Part shown: positions 56,416-64,000 of the stretch, one piece after another
Layout of the letters: every line of letters begins with the position of its first letter
How positions within the stretch are numbered: the stretch's first letter is position 1
NCBI GenBank assembly: GCA_963838375.1
Contig: CAWIQY010000008.1
Coordinates: 186,001 to 250,000 of the forward strand
Source of the DNA: DVED01 sp963838375
Lineage (GTDB): Bacteria; Cyanobacteriota; Cyanobacteriia; Cyanobacteriales; Geitlerinemataceae
Reading direction: 5' to 3'
Length of the DNA: 64,000 nt
The notes under the pieces: generated by a model
What the model saw: the letters and a program-made list of their open reading frames with translations, nothing else
What the model was told of the DNA's origin: nothing
The model's database searches: none
Made by a program: the position numbers and the translations under genes

Positions 56416-59400
56416 ATGCTCCATTACCCATTACCCGCACGAAGACTCCCTCGTCTGCTCAGCGTTCTCGAAGTGTGGGGGTTTGGGTTGAGTGGATTGT
56501 TGCTGTGGTTGGGACCAGCTCCTGAGATGAATTCCCACTTGGGAGTGAGTTCGATCGCCGTTTGGATTCCCGCCTCGATCGTCGGTATCCTCCTCAACCT
56601 ACAAGTCCAACAACTGGGAACGCGATGGTCGCACTTGTCCGGAGGAACACCCAATTATACCACCAAATTACTCGAAAACCGCCCATTCCTCGCCCGTTAC
56701 GGAGCGATCGGCTACTTTCTCGGCTGGGTTTCCGTTCCAGCGATGAATGCCATCATCCTCACCGATTTCATCGCTGCCAACCTCCAATCCCTAGGAATTA
56801 CCTGTCCGGAAATCCTCCTCAAAATTAGCTTCACCGCCATTCCCTTCATCGTTGCCTACAGTGGCACTCGCGCCATCAGCATCCTCCACCTCTTCTTTAC
56901 CCTGCCTGCCATCGGCTTACTCATCCTCTTCTGTACTCAAGGCTTGGGTTGGCTCGTCTTTTCTCCCCAAAGTCCCGGATTCTTTCCCCCCAACGTTCCC
57001 GACTTTTCCCTCACCCACTGGGCAAAATGGTTCTTCCTCGCCGTCTATGCCGCCTACGGTTGCGAAACCGCCTCTTCCTTCATCGCCGACACCCACCAAC
57101 CCGGCAAAAGCCTTCGCAGTCTCACCTTTGCCGCCATTTTACTCCCCGTCGTCTATATCGGCGGTTCCTGGTTGCTGATGCGACTGGCAACCGACCCCAA
57201 ATTGGGAAGCAATGCCTTCTTGCACCTGGTAGCTGCCGCACAACCCATTTGGGGCTCTTTCGCCAACGTACTCGTCGCCTTCCTCATTGCCTCGGGTTGC
57301 TTGCTTTCTTCTGCCACTGCCGTTGCCAACTCCCCCCGCGTGCTATACCAACTCTCTCTCGACGGCTATTTAGCCCCCGTGTTTGCCGTCGTCTCTCGCC
57401 GAGGGGCATTCGGTCCGGGTTTGACATTTACGTTTGCGCTCAGCCTTTTGTGTCTGTTGTGGGGCAATGTGTCGCGGGTGGTGATGATTACCGGAACGGG
57501 GTATCTCTGCGGGATGATTGCCATTCATTTGGGATTGTGGTTGCGTCGCCGTCATCCGGAAGTATTGTTTCCTCGGGGTTCTTTGCTCTTTTGCGGGGTG
57601 GAAGTGTTCGTCTTGTTTGTCGGGGGTTGGGCGTGGGGTCCGCGAGATTTGATGTTGGGATTGCTGATGCCTGTCGCCGTTTTGGGGCTAAATGCCGTGG
57701 TGGCACGGACGCCGTTGCCCCCATTTCGACCCCAGTGGTGGCAGCGTTTGTACCGTCGGCAAGGGTCTGCGGACTCCCAAGATTTCGTCGGGCGCCAAAT
57801 CATGCTGCTACTGATTTTTGTTTGCAGCGCGGTCAGTATTAGCTGGCACATCAAAGCCGAACTCGATCGAGTGGGGAATCCCGCTGCCTTAGATGAAGTG
57901 TCGGCGAATTTATTGGTGTCGTTTCTGCTGGTTGCCAGTTTTGTGGGAGTGGCAATTGCCTGTTGGACGAGTTTACCTCAAGCTTCGGCAATTCTCGAAG
58001 CTCGCGAACAGTCGGAATTGTTGTTCAATGTTGCTCAAGATGCGATCGTTGTTCTCAACGAACAGGGAACGATTCGCAAAGTCAATCCGGCTGCCTTGTC
58101 CCTATTTTCCATCAAACCCTTCGATCTGATCGGGCATCGCCTCAACGAGCAACTTCCAGGACTTCCCGCCGAAATAACACAATGGCAGCGGCGCAGCGAA
58201 CAAACCTTCGTGCGCTATGGCGAAACCTTCACGGTGGAAGTGTCGCTCTCGGCGCTGCGACACGAGGACGACAGCCAAGAATACATGGCAATTTTGCGCG
58301 ATATCAGCGAACAGAAGCAAGCCGAAGCGCAATTGAGAGATTGGGCGGAGAAATTAGAACTACGGGTTCAAAAACGGACGGCTCAATTGGAAGCGGCGAA
58401 AGAACGCGCCGATGCGGCAAACCAAGCCAAAAGTGATTTTCTGGCGAGTATGAGTCATGAATTGCGTACTCCGTTGAATGGGATTTTGGGCTACGCCCAA
58501 ATTTTGCAACGATCGACTACGCTGACAAAATCGGAACATCGAGGCGTCGAAATTATTTACCAGTGCGGTTCTCATTTGCTGACTTTGATTAACGATATTC
58601 TGGATCTGTCCAAAATCGAAGCCTGTAAGATGGAAGTGCATCCCAAAGTCCTTCGCTTCCCGGCATTTTTACAGGATGTGGTGGAAATTTGTCGCGTCCG
58701 AGCCGAAGTTAAAGGTCTCGACTTCCAATACCATCAAGAGTCTCCACTTCCGGCAGGGATTCTCGCCGACGAAAAGTGTCTGCGCCAAGTGTTACTGAAT
58801 CTTTTAGGAAATGCGATTAAATTTACGAAACGGGGTCGTGTCACATTTGAGGTTGAAGTTCTCGCGCAACAGATAAAGAAGGGAGGAGAACAGATTGCTT
58901 ATCTCATTCGTTTCCAAATCCAAGATACGGGTGTCGGCATGAACCCAGAAGAGTTCGATCGAATTTTCCAGCCTTTCGAGCAAGTGGGAGAAGGCAAGTT
59001 GAAAACAGAGGGGACGGGGTTGGGATTAACCATCAGCCAGCAACTTGCCAAGCTGATGAACGGTCGAATTCAAGTGGAAAGTCAACGGGGAAAAGGGAGT
59101 ACCTTTTGGCTGGAGTTAGAGTTCCCCGAAGCACAAGTGACGGATAAGCCGATCGATCGTCGTAAAGTGGTCGGGTATCGAGGTCAACGGTTTAAAATTG
59201 CGATCGTGGACGATCGGTGGGAAAATCGATCGGTTTTGGTGAATTTACTTCAACCCCTGGGTTTCCTGATTGTGGAGGCAAGCGATGGTAAAGAAGGGTT
59301 AGAATGCGCGATAGCGTTTCGCCCGGATTTGATGATTACGGATCTGACTATGCCGGAAATGGATGGTTTTGAACTGCTGCGACAACTGCGGCAGCACCCC

Positions 59401-59802
59401 GAACTGAAAAACCTTTCTGTCTTAGTCTCTTCGGCTAGTGTTCTCGAGAGCGATCGAAACCAAAGTATCGAGGCGGGAGGAAATGATTTCTTACCTAAAC
59501 CCGTGCAAAGACAGGAACTCCTGAGTCTACTGCAAAAGCATTTAAAACTGGAATGGATTTATGACGATCGAAAAACCGAGGTCTCTCAAACATCGCCAAA
59601 GGAATTCATTCCGCCAACTCCCGAAGATTTAGACCGCTTGCTCGATCTGGCAAAACAAGGTTTTATCGATCGTTTGATTAAAGAAGTCGATCGTATCGAA
59701 GCCTCAGACGATCGATATCAACCCTTCTGCACAAACCTTCGCCAACTGGCACAAGAATTTAAACTCAAACAAATTAGAGCGTTACTACAATTTTATATTT
59801 AA
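56416..59802 (+). CDS. Amino-acid-permease-like transporter fused to a hybrid histidine kinase
   Basis: 1128 residues. Residues ~10-520 form a twelve-or-more-helix APC-type domain starting LEVWGFGLSGLLLWLGPAPE, with SGGTPNYTTKLLENRPFLAR, AAYGCETASSFIADTHQPGK and ANSPRVLYQLSLDGYLAPVF, typical of amino acid/polyamine permeases. Then come PAS (~530-645), a coiled linker, HisKA with SHELRTPLNGI (His681), HATPase_c (NLLGNAIKFTK, DTGVGM, GTGLGL), and a receiver domain with ITDLTMPEMDGFE (Asp976). The C-terminal ~100 residues resemble helical extensions of such hybrids. The permease part may serve as sensor, carrier or both. It lies 31 bp upstream of another receiver-kinase gene, probably co-transcribed. 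Confidence 0.88.
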   Translation: MLHYPLPARRLPRLLSVLEVWGFGLSGLLLWLGPAPEMNSHLGVSSIAVWIPASIVGILLNLQVQQLGTRWSHLSGGTPNYTTKLLENRPFLARYGAIGYFLGWVSVPAMNAIILTDFIAANLQSLGITCPEILLKISFTAIPFIVAYSGTRAISILHLFFTLPAIGLLILFCTQGLGWLVFSPQSPGFFPPNVPDFSLTHWAKWFFLAVYAAYGCETASSFIADTHQPGKSLRSLTFAAILLPVVYIGGSWLLMRLATDPKLGSNAFLHLVAAAQPIWGSFANVLVAFLIASGCLLSSATAVANSPRVLYQLSLDGYLAPVFAVVSRRGAFGPGLTFTFALSLLCLLWGNVSRVVMITGTGYLCGMIAIHLGLWLRRRHPEVLFPRGSLLFCGVEVFVLFVGGWAWGPRDLMLGLLMPVAVLGLNAVVARTPLPPFRPQWWQRLYRRQGSADSQDFVGRQIMLLLIFVCSAVSISWHIKAELDRVGNPAALDEVSANLLVSFLLVASFVGVAIACWTSLPQASAILEAREQSELLFNVAQDAIVVLNEQGTIRKVNPAALSLFSIKPFDLIGHRLNEQLPGLPAEITQWQRRSEQTFVRYGETFTVEVSLSALRHEDDSQEYMAILRDISEQKQAEAQLRDWAEKLELRVQKRTAQLEAAKERADAANQAKSDFLASMSHELRTPLNGILGYAQILQRSTTLTKSEHRGVEIIYQCGSHLLTLINDILDLSKIEACKMEVHPKVLRFPAFLQDVVEICRVRAEVKGLDFQYHQESPLPAGILADEKCLRQVLLNLLGNAIKFTKRGRVTFEVEVLAQQIKKGGEQIAYLIRFQIQDTGVGMNPEEFDRIFQPFEQVGEGKLKTEGTGLGLTISQQLAKLMNGRIQVESQRGKGSTFWLELEFPEAQVTDKPIDRRKVVGYRGQRFKIAIVDDRWENRSVLVNLLQPLGFLIVEASDGKEGLECAIAFRPDLMITDLTMPEMDGFELLRQLRQHPELKNLSVLVSSASVLESDRNQSIEAGGNDFLPKPVQRQELLSLLQKHLKLEWIYDDRKTEVSQTSPKEFIPPTPEDLDRLLDLAKQGFIDRLIKEVDRIEASDDRYQPFCTNLRQLAQEFKLKQIRALLQFYI

Positions 59803-59845
59803 CGCTCGATCGACTTTATTTACTATCGTTTTTGTGCCGATCTCT

Positions 59846-61153
59846 ATGACTTTAACGCCAGAAACGGGTATTATCTTAATTGTCGATGATATCCCGAGTA
59901 ACTTAGCTGTCTTGTCCAAAGCCTTAAGCCGCGCAAACTATCAAGTGGCTGTGGCGACCGATGGAGAAACCGCGATCGAACAAGTGAACTACAAGCCACC
60001 CGATCTGATTCTGCTGGATGTGATGATGCCAGAAATTGATGGATTTGAAACCTGTATTCGACTCAAAGCAAATCCCTCGACGTGTGATATTCCTATCATT
60101 TTTATGACCGCGCTTTCCGAGGCGGTAGATAAAGTCAAAGGTTTGCGTTTAGGGGCGGTCGATTATATTACCAAACCCTTCCAAACCGAAGAGGTTCTCG
60201 CTCGGGTTGATGTTCATCTTAAATTATACAACTTAACTCGAACCTTAGAACAAAAAGTTGAAGAACGAACTTCTGAACTTTCCCAAACCTTAAAACAACT
60301 GCAACAAGCCCAATTTCAGTTAGTCCAGAACGAAAAAATGTCAGCCATCGGACAGTTAGTAGCTGGAATTGCCCACGAAATTAATAACCCAGTCAATTTT
60401 ATTCATGGAAATTTAACGTATACTCAACAGTATGTTTCTGATTTATTTGAATGCATTAAAATTTACCAATCTCTCGTTTCTTGTCCCCCGCCCGAACTGA
60501 AAAACCTAGAAAAAGAAATTGATTTGGAATTTATCAAATCCGATTTGCCTAGCTTAGTAGCTTCTATGCAATCGGGGACTCAAAGAATCCAAAGTATTGT
60601 CAAGTTGTTGCAAGACTTCTCGAGACAAAATGAGTCGGGTCTCAAAGCCGCTAATATCAACCAAGGACTCGATCGAACGTTAACGCTTTTAAACTATCGA
60701 TGTCAAGATACTCGTTTACTCAAAGATATTCAAATTATCAAGGAATACGGTGAATTGCCTTTGATTAACTGCTATTGCGGACAACTCAATCAAGTGTTTC
60801 TGAATATTTTGAGTAATGCGATCGATGCTTTAGAAGAACGCCAAGATTTTCCCGACGATCGACCGACCATCCGAATTAAAACCGAGGTACTAGATCCTCA
60901 ATGGATATCCATTAGAATTTTTAACAATGGATCGGATATTCCCGAATCCATAAAAAATCGATTATTCGATCCCTTCTTTACTACCAAACCGATCGGTAAA
61001 GGAACGGGGATGGGACTCTCGATTAGCTATCAAATTATTACTCGACAACATCGGGGTAAACTCTGGTGTGTGTCTCATCCAGGTCAAGGCGCGGAATTTA
61101 TTATTCAGCTTCCTCATCTTAGCCCATATCCAACCGTAAAAACGATCGAATGA
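59846..61153 (+). CDS. Response regulator receiver-histidine kinase
   Basis: 435 residues from the ATG at 59846; a GTG at 59834 adds four. A receiver domain comes first: IILIVDDIPSNLAVLSKAL and LLDVMMPEIDGFE (Asp58 from ATG 59846). A coiled linker (KVEERTSELSQTLKQLQQAQ) leads to HisKA with HEINNPVNFIHGNL (His177 from 59846) and HATPase_c (NILSNAIDALEE, GKGTGMGLSI). It is likely phosphorylated by the upstream hybrid kinase and relays onward. The output partner is not in the window. Confidence 0.9.
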   Translation: MTLTPETGIILIVDDIPSNLAVLSKALSRANYQVAVATDGETAIEQVNYKPPDLILLDVMMPEIDGFETCIRLKANPSTCDIPIIFMTALSEAVDKVKGLRLGAVDYITKPFQTEEVLARVDVHLKLYNLTRTLEQKVEERTSELSQTLKQLQQAQFQLVQNEKMSAIGQLVAGIAHEINNPVNFIHGNLTYTQQYVSDLFECIKIYQSLVSCPPPELKNLEKEIDLEFIKSDLPSLVASMQSGTQRIQSIVKLLQDFSRQNESGLKAANINQGLDRTLTLLNYRCQDTRLLKDIQIIKEYGELPLINCYCGQLNQVFLNILSNAIDALEERQDFPDDRPTIRIKTEVLDPQWISIRIFNNGSDIPESIKNRLFDPFFTTKPIGKGTGMGLSISYQIITRQHRGKLWCVSHPGQGAEFIIQLPHLSPYPTVKTIE

Positions 61154-61163
61154 ATCTGAATTA

Positions 61164-61655
61164 ATGAAACAGCGCATTCTCGGTATCGATCCGGGGTTAG
61201 CCACCATTGGATTTGGCATGATTTCTTGCCACAAAAATAGCCAAAATTATGACGAACTCGAAGCGATCGATTTTGGCATCATCAAAACCCATGCAAAGCA
61301 AGAGTTCGGTCAAAGATTGCAAACAATTTACGATGATTTACACGGTCTGATCGGTGAATTTTCTCCAGATTATGTTGCGGTAGAAAAGCTGTTTTTTTAT
61401 CGCATGGGAAACACGATTTTAGTCGCCCAAGCGCGGGGTGTGATTATGTTAGTTTTAGCACAGCACAATTTGCCCTTAATCGAGTTTACCCCAGCACAGG
61501 TAAAACAGGCGCTGACGGGATATGGTAACGCGGGAAAAGACGAAGTACAAGCCGCCGTGGCACGGGAGTTGAATTTGGAAACTCTCCCAAAACCGGACGA
61601 TGCAGCCGATGCTTTGGCAATGGCGCTAGCGGCTTGGTTTCAACAGTCGGGATAA
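61164..61655 (+). CDS. ruvC: Crossover junction endodeoxyribonuclease RuvC
   Basis: 163 residues, normal length. It resolves Holliday junctions together with RuvAB. Catalytic acids are all present: D9 (ILGIDPGLATIGFG), E74 (VAVEKLFF), D146 and D149 (KPDDAADALAMAL). QARGVIMLVLAQ and FTPAQVKQALTGYGNAGKDE are further family motifs. It begins 10 bp after the kinase stop, so it may be read from the same transcript although functionally unrelated. Confidence 0.97.
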   Translation: MKQRILGIDPGLATIGFGMISCHKNSQNYDELEAIDFGIIKTHAKQEFGQRLQTIYDDLHGLIGEFSPDYVAVEKLFFYRMGNTILVAQARGVIMLVLAQHNLPLIEFTPAQVKQALTGYGNAGKDEVQAAVARELNLETLPKPDDAADALAMALAAWFQQSG

Positions 61656-61700
61656 TTCGCGTTCCCGACACTTATACTTACAACTTATTAGATCTTACTT

Positions 61701-64000
61701 CTATTCCTGATAGCGAGGAATTTCGATGATAAACCGAGTGCCTCGATCGACTTCTGAGATACACTCAAATTTTCCTCGATGCTTTTCTACTACAATTTGC
61801 TGACTAATTGAAAGTCCTAAACCCGTCCCTACCCCGGCTAATTTAGTTGTGAAAAAGGGTTCAAAAATTCGATCGACGATATGGGATGGCATTCCACTTC
61901 CATTGTCAGAAATGGAGATCTGAACTCTTTCCTCTGAAGTCATTCGAGTGCAAATCTCGACGATCGGACGATCGCAACTTCCTTTTGTTATCTGTTCTTC
62001 CAGCGCGTCGATACTATTACTAATTAAATTCATAAAAACTTGATTGAGCTGCCCCGCATAGCATTCTACGGGCGGCAAACTCCCATAATCTTTAATCACT
62101 TTAATTTCCCCCCGTTCTGCTTTAGGTTTTAAACGGTACTGCAAAATCAGCAATGTCCCATCAATCCCTTCATGAATATCGACGGGCTTCATCTCCGCTT
62201 GATCCAGACGGGAAAAATTGCGCAGTGACAACACGATATGGCGAATCCGATCGGCTCCCAGCTTCATCGAATCGAGCATCTTTGGCAAATCCTCGAGCAA
62301 AAAATCCAGATCGATATCTTCAGCCATCTCTTCAATTTCTTCCTCTGGCTGGGGATAATATTTTCGGTAGCCTTCCAGAAGTGTCATCAAATCTTGGACG
62401 TACTCGGTGGTGTGGCGGATATTTCCATAGATAAAATTGACAGGATTGTTAATTTCGTGAGCCACTCCCGCCACCAATTGACCGAGACTAGACATTTTTT
62501 CACTTTGAATCAATTTGCTCTGAGTTTGTTTCAACTCTTGCAGCGCCACTTGTGCTCGTTCGGCTTGGGATTTGGCGACAGAGGTAGCTTGCTGGCTTTG
62601 TTCGTAGAGTTCTGCTTGTCCGATCGCGATCGCTGCTTGATTCGCCAGTTGTTCGAGCAAATCGATTTCCGAAGATTGCCACACCCTTGGCGATCGACAT
62701 TCATGCAGGATTAACAATCCCCATAACTGCGACTCCCTCTCTCGACGAATCGGCACCACCAAACAAGCTTTCACCTGCAAAGAATGTAAAAATTCGCGGT
62801 AACACTCATCGGAGATCTCCGTTTGGATATTGCTAACGGCGCGGATCTGACCCTCCTCAAACAAACGAGTCGATCGATTCTTCAGCGCCAATAAAGTGGG
62901 ATAAGAAAAACAACTATTCGGTTCTCGCACTCCCAATACCGATTGCCAACTCCCTCGCACATCTTCAACAATCACATCGCCCGGGTTTTCCGGTGGGTTT
63001 TCCGGATGGATTTGGTAGATGACAGCCCGATCGGTATCCAGCACCGATCGAACTTCCCGCACAATGGTGGACAGTAGCGTCGGTAAGTCCAGAGTGCTGC
63101 GAATTTGGTCGGTAATGTGTTTGCGCAGTTGACTGAATTCCAACGCTTGTTGCAGCTTCATAGTACGTTCTTGCACTTGCAACTCGAGATTGACATTGAG
63201 CGATCGAACTTGCTGGTAGAGCTGATATTGTTGAATTGCCATGGAAAACTGTTCTCCCAAAGCTTGAACCAGTTCGATTTCGTCCGGCGTCCAAACTGGC
63301 GCCCGATTTTGTTGTCGTTCTCGCCAGATTTCAAAAGATCGTCGGGGACGCAGTTGCTTTTCTTGCGGGTTAAATCGTCCCGCCCACAATCGCTCTGTCG
63401 TCACGCTAGAGCGACAAATACTCAGGTATCCCAGATGCTGTTGGCGGTAGTACAGCGAAACGATTAAGACACCGCGAATCGCGGTGGGTTTGAAAACCGG
63501 GAGCGACGATCGAAATAGAGGATCTTGGTAAACATCGGCAACTGCCTTCACCGGGCTAGCCAGTTGCGCTAGAAAAGCGGGATCTTCGAGCCAATCCCGT
63601 TCTAGTTGCAGAGGATCTGCCAATTTCGGTTGCTCGCCACAGGCAAACAGTTTTCGATCGGTATTCAGATACAGCCTGCCACCAATGCCATCGAGAGCGG
63701 CAACCGTTGCCTCCAATGCGGCTTGTAATTCGACGGTGGGTTGAGCGTGAAGTAGGGTAGAAATTTGGTTGACGGTGAGTTCTCGTTGGCTTTTGGCTCG
63801 CGCTTGGCTGAGGAGGGTGGATTGGGCGATGGCGATCGAAACGCGATCGGCAACCATCTGCACCAGATCTAAGTCTTCCAGGGAGATCGATCGGGGTTCG
63901 CCATGGTGCGATACCAGCAAACCCCACAAATGGGGCGTACGGTTCGCCGTGCCCATCGCCAATTCTGACTCCAGCGAGATCGGCACTACCAAGGAAGACA
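61701..64000 (-). CDS. Multi-GAF sensor histidine kinase, 5' end beyond the window
   Basis: The open frame continues past position 64000, so at least 765 residues are seen and the N-terminus is missing. Three GAF domains are visible: one partial at the edge (SSLVVPISLESELAMG, LWGLLVSHHGEPRSI), one at ~75-260, and one at ~295-455 of phytochrome-GAF-like type (SVLDTDRAVIYQIHPENP, LVVPIRRE). A coiled linker follows, then HisKA with HEINNPVNFIYGN (His512 counted from 63992) and HATPase_c (NLISNSIDALEE, DNGSGM, GTGLGLSI). No conserved chromophore cysteine could be assigned. It is convergent with ruvC. Confidence 0.9.
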   Translation of the reverse strand, partial: SSLVVPISLESELAMGTANRTPHLWGLLVSHHGEPRSISLEDLDLVQMVADRVSIAIAQSTLLSQARAKSQRELTVNQISTLLHAQPTVELQAALEATVAALDGIGGRLYLNTDRKLFACGEQPKLADPLQLERDWLEDPAFLAQLASPVKAVADVYQDPLFRSSLPVFKPTAIRGVLIVSLYYRQQHLGYLSICRSSVTTERLWAGRFNPQEKQLRPRRSFEIWRERQQNRAPVWTPDEIELVQALGEQFSMAIQQYQLYQQVRSLNVNLELQVQERTMKLQQALEFSQLRKHITDQIRSTLDLPTLLSTIVREVRSVLDTDRAVIYQIHPENPPENPGDVIVEDVRGSWQSVLGVREPNSCFSYPTLLALKNRSTRLFEEGQIRAVSNIQTEISDECYREFLHSLQVKACLVVPIRRERESQLWGLLILHECRSPRVWQSSEIDLLEQLANQAAIAIGQAELYEQSQQATSVAKSQAERAQVALQELKQTQSKLIQSEKMSSLGQLVAGVAHEINNPVNFIYGNIRHTTEYVQDLMTLLEGYRKYYPQPEEEIEEMAEDIDLDFLLEDLPKMLDSMKLGADRIRHIVLSLRNFSRLDQAEMKPVDIHEGIDGTLLILQYRLKPKAERGEIKVIKDYGSLPPVECYAGQLNQVFMNLISNSIDALEEQITKGSCDRPIVEICTRMTSEERVQISISDNGSGMPSHIVDRIFEPFFTTKLAGVGTGLGLSISQQIVVEKHRGKFECISEVDRGTRFIIEIPRYQE

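Overview
The window comes from a filamentous cyanobacterium. GCGATCGC-type (HIP1) palindromes recur throughout. It carries cyanobacterial families (DUF3119, DUF3086, DUF4359, DUF7219), a two-partner-secretion exoprotein, histidine kinases with the HEINNPVNF H-box, and an hps (hormogonium polysaccharide secretion) gene set typical of gliding filamentous species. I cannot name a genus.

Layout. 0-13.6 kb is mostly housekeeping and envelope: the 3' end of glmS, a GAF histidine kinase, tRNA-His(GTG), ispD, a GT9 glycosyltransferase, an M42 peptidase, a TPS exoprotein, DUF3119-DUF3086-plsY, a BioD/DRTGG protein and a PstS-like phosphate-binding protein. At 13.6-16.4 kb a candidate Pho box (four 8-mers in 11-bp phase) lies between the PstS gene and an RTX-tailed alkaline phosphatase, suggesting a small phosphate-starvation island. 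16.4-27.2 kb holds a frameshifted thioredoxin-domain (YyaL/DUF255) gene, arfB, a TPR-CHAT protein, divergent tatC and DsbA-like lipoprotein genes, DUF7219, a CRTAC1/FG-GAP protein and a quinone oxidoreductase.

27.5-35.8 kb is the pseudopilin half of an hps locus: hpsA, hpsB, hpsC and two GspH/FimT-like pseudopilins. All five are interrupted by single-base frameshifts. 35.8-39.7 kb is rich in palindromic repeats around rpmB, a frameshifted htpG and a REP-associated transposase (RAYT) with its own REP sequences and a 20-bp tandem array. A radical SAM/SPASM gene follows.

41.2-54.9 kb is the most distinctive part. The plus strand has five genes encoding eight related GT2 glycosyltransferase modules, four of them fused in one 1099-residue protein, plus an exporter-type ABC transporter. 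Convergent to it, a minus-strand run encodes three tandem sulfotransferases and two HpsE-like glycosyltransferases. Together with the hps pseudopilins this looks like machinery to build, sulfate and export a surface polysaccharide used in gliding; that is inference. 55-64 kb holds an FGGY sugar kinase, an amino-acid-permease-like protein fused to a hybrid histidine kinase, a receiver-histidine kinase, ruvC and a multi-GAF histidine kinase running off the end.

Most of the frameshifts in the YyaL, hps and htpG genes can be repaired by removing one base from a short homopolymer. That points to consensus errors in those stretches as much as to real gene decay.
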